DNA of 27,024 bases from Lenisia limosa (taxonomy: Eukaryota; Breviatea): positions 1 to 27,024 of the forward strand of contig LPNZ01006761.1 of NCBI GenBank assembly GCA_001655205.1. Direction: 5' to 3'. The position numbers and the translations under genes were made by a program. Below are positions 21,020-27,024 of this stretch, piece by piece. Below the pieces are notes generated by a model. That model was not told the DNA's origin. It saw nothing but the letters and a program-made list of their open reading frames with translations, and searched no databases. Each line of letters opens with the position of its first letter. Positions within the stretch are counted from its first letter, which is position 1.

Positions 21020-21519
21020 GACAAGCAGGTTTGTAAAGTCTTCTTTCTTCAGAGTGTTAAAGCTGTCAGGGGTAATGAAGGTGGACAGCAAGACTGTCTT
21101 TGAGAGGTTTTAACAAGTCGTTTTCCAGTCTACTAATAAAATATGGTAAAAAACAATTATAAACTTAAACAACGGATGATGGCGAGGGAGCGAGGAGGGA
21201 GGAGGAGAGGCTTTGACATTTTGTTTGTAGTGGGACCAAAAAAATAATATCAAAAAGGCATCCATCCAGGATTGGGTTGTCTGGTGGTCCGTCGGATGTT
21301 CTTGCTCAAGATAATTCTGTTTATCAATATTTATCCGTATATACAAACAATACTCCCGCATATTGAATTATTGAATATTATTATCTGATTGAGTAGTCAC
21401 CTCAAAAAATGATTGAGAAATTGTACATTAACATCACAACATGAGAGAGAAAAGAAAATGAACTTGAGAGAAACATAGAATGGAAATAAAAAAACAAAAA
21501 AAAAACAGATAATAGCACA
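21020..21519. other. Intergenic between MARK 3' end and ChaC start
   Basis: About 500 nt on the upstream side of ChaC and the downstream side of MARK, both on the minus strand. It contains the ChaC promoter and MARK 3'UTR. The open stretches here have no family signal or paired splice sites. Confidence 0.55.
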
Positions 21520-25206
<3,687 letters not shown>

Positions 25207-25901
25207 TTTAGATAAACTAGGATTAATTATCACGTTTTTTTGGTAACATTATCCATATATCAGCTAAGGAAAGCACTCCGGGAAGAGAAAAACTCCTATT
25301 AATACAACGCTCTCAACTATCCTGTAAAACACTAATCTTTTATTTTGTGAAACACTTCTTCAAAATAAGAACTTTCTTCCGAATTTTCGATTGTTTCGAT
25401 CGGGAACTAACAATGGTTTGTATACCATAAGTTACGTTATATCATCCACCCTTCCCCTGGCCTTCCCTTCACCCAGCCTTCACCTCTTCTCTCTCTTTGC
25501 TGATTTTATTACTTTATTACATTATACTTTGACTAAATTAGGACATTTAAGCAGCATTATACCTTGACGTCGACCTTCAACAAAACCAGTCCACCAAAAA
25601 AACCCTCTTTCAACTGTCCAAGCAAATGATACCATATTTTCTGTAGATCTGAGTTCTAGAGAGCAATAATAGACGGCTTTTTTCATTATGAAAGGAGGTA
25701 ATTCTACTCCTCTGCGACCTTTCTTCAAAAATAAGGACAATGGCACGCATGAGGTTGTCAGAAAGGTGTAGTTGGGTATCATATTTGTTTTGATCACTGT
25801 GAAAGGACTAATGTTGCTAAATAAACAGATAGAATGATTTTGGATTGTTAATTTTGAATTGCCATGTTATTTCACTCCTGCTCAACAAGACCATGCTAAT
25901 T
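25207..25901. promoter_or_regulatory. Divergent intergenic region between MARK and the SLC33A1-like gene
   Basis: About 700 nt. It holds the upstream region of MARK (minus) and, on the other side, the upstream region of the SLC33A1-like gene (plus). T- and C-rich tracts near 25440-25500. No ORF here has splice or family support, and no specific promoter element is assigned. Confidence 0.45.
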
Positions 25902-26089
25902 NNNNNNNNNNNNNNNNNNNNNNNNNNNNNNNNNNNNNNNNNNNNNNNNNNNNNNNNNNNNNNNNNNNNNNNNNNNNNNNNNNNNNNNNNNNNNNNNNNN
26001 NNNNNNNNNNNNNNNNNNNNNNNNNNNNNNNNNNNNNNNNNNNNNNNNNNNNNNNNNNNNNNNNNNNNNNNNNNNNNNNNNNNNNNNNN
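25902..26089. other. Assembly gap (188 N) hiding the SLC33A1 5' end
   Basis: The first readable SLC33A1-like codons follow the gap directly, so the start codon and N-terminal codons probably lie within or just before it. Confidence 0.97.
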
Positions 26090-27024
26090 AGCTTGAAGAT
26101 GATTATGACAAAGACAGTGCTCCTAGTAAAACATGGCGAGATGAATGGCAGTCCATGACCCTACTTGTGGTTCTGTGTATGCTGGGACACATTTCAACCA
26201 GTGCATGAAGTCTCTTTTTTTGGATTCTGCTCTGAACTGTAACAGCAGGACTATAAAGGTTTACTGACGCATTGTAGATGTCATCCAAGGTATTCCTCAA
26301 GGGCTGACTTTTGGGTCCCTTCCCTTCCTTCTTCAACGCAAACTCTCTTATACCGAAATGGTGTGGGGTGGACTGTTGAGAGTCGAGCACCAACAGAACT
26401 TCTCATAATTCAGGGTATCTTCTCTCTTGCTGGCTACCCCTACTGTCTGAAGCTCTTTTGGTCGCCTTTTGTCGACACCGTTTATAACAAAGGTTGCCAG
26501 GGCATACTGATGAAAGGTGTCTTTTCCTGGTATTCTTATTGAATGGATATATGACAGCTTCGGCGAGATTACATCATGTGTGATGCACGTACATTTTTAA
26601 CACACTTTTACCATCTCCTGTTACTCACTTAGGAGAAAAAATTCCCAAAATTATTTGCCAGATGCTTGTTCATTACCTCATGCTTCTGTTCTTTCTTGCT
26701 TGACGTTTCAGCGTTCGGGAGGAGACGGACTTGGATTGTTCCTGTTCAGCTCATTGTTGCTGCTGTGTTGATGTGGCTCTCTTGGTCATTTTCAGATATG
26801 GTGGGGCCGAAGGAGATTCAGACATGCTTTAAATATCACTTTGTTACAGCAAATAGAGAATCATACTCTGAGAAGGAGAATTAACCCTTTTTAACGGTAT
26901 TTCAGGTTGAATCTGACGCTGATATTTCTTCCTCAATATGGTGGATGACTGCGGTCTTCTTCTTTTTGATCCTGATGATCGCTACCCAAGATATTGCTGT
27001 GGATGGTGGGGGGGGGGGGGGGGG
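26090..27024 (+). CDS. SLC33A1: SLC33A1-like acetyl-CoA transporter, partial at both ends
   Basis: Five exons are visible: 26090-26176, 26278-26360, 26414-26492, 26712-26800 and 26906 to about 27005, all in phase. After an acidic cytosolic segment (DDYDKDSAPSKTWRDEWQ) come membrane segments typical of the family: LLVVLYVIQGIPQGLTFGSL, GIFSLAGYPYCLKLFWSPF with VDTVYNKAFGRRRTWIVPVQ, a hydrophobic LIVAAVLMWLSWSF, and AVFFFLILMIATQDIAVDG. The QGIP, SLKL.W.P.VD, FGRR.(S/T)W and TQDIAVDGW motifs identify the acetyl-CoA transporter (AT-1) family of the major facilitator superfamily. It imports acetyl-CoA into the ER/Golgi lumen for acetylation of glycans and proteins. The 5' end is in the gap at 25902-26089. 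The 3' end runs off the window in a G run right after the TQDIAVDG codons, so about two-thirds of the protein is missing. Confidence 0.93.
27007..27024. repeat. Terminal G homopolymer at the window edge
   Basis: Eighteen or so consecutive G follow the GATG|GTGG junction of the SLC33A1-like gene. The run coincides with the contig or window end, like the G runs before the gaps at 797 and 4715. Confidence 0.9.

Overview
This window comes from an intron-dense nuclear genome. Nearly every gene is cut into short exons (4-370 nt) by GT-AG introns mostly of about 40-220 nt, with good acceptor tracts. The proteins recognised are eukaryotic: cytosolic ribosomal protein uS7, the mRNA-decay factor Pat1, a MARK/PAR-1 kinase with UBA and KA1 regions, a ChaC glutathione-degrading enzyme and an acetyl-CoA transporter. 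A UBA+KA1 MARK kinase fits a unicellular holozoan, amoebozoan or other protist-grade lineage better than a typical ascomycete or basidiomycete, but I cannot name the species. There are seven runs of N, most of them next to homopolymer or simple sequence. No prokaryotic operons, CRISPR, tRNA genes or recognisable transposons are seen.

Layout. 1-572: possible small minus-strand gene. 972-4558: plus-strand exons of one or more unidentified genes, interrupted by gaps; one stretch can be read as a roadblock/LAMTOR2-like protein. 4616-5483: gap and presumed promoter. 5484-10218: 26-exon PAT1 homologue (+). 10219-10896: no gene seen. 10897-11721: RPS5 (-), with a 5'UTR intron. 12001-14975: 14-exon coiled-coil protein (+). 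14952-15526: small coiled-coil protein (-) whose 3' coding end overlaps the previous gene. 15624-19080: long unidentified Pro/Gln- and acid-rich protein with a basic tail (+). 19362-21019: ChaC-type gamma-glutamylcyclotransferase (-). 21520-25206: 18-exon MARK/PAR-1 kinase (-). 26090-27024: 5'- and 3'-truncated SLC33A1-like acetyl-CoA transporter (+).

The genes are ordinary housekeeping and signalling genes without an evident common pathway: translation (RPS5), mRNA decapping (PAT1), polarity/microtubule signalling (MARK), glutathione turnover (ChaC) and acetyl-CoA import to the secretory pathway (SLC33A1). The gene models were rebuilt by hand from splice signals and phase. For RPS5, PAT1, the 364-aa coiled-coil protein, ChaC and MARK all exon lengths sum to whole codons with consistent phases. 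The most notable features are tiny terminal coding exons (6 nt, 4 nt and 15 nt), a convergent antisense overlap of two coding sequences, and G-runs just inside several introns. I found no convincing undescribed multi-gene system.
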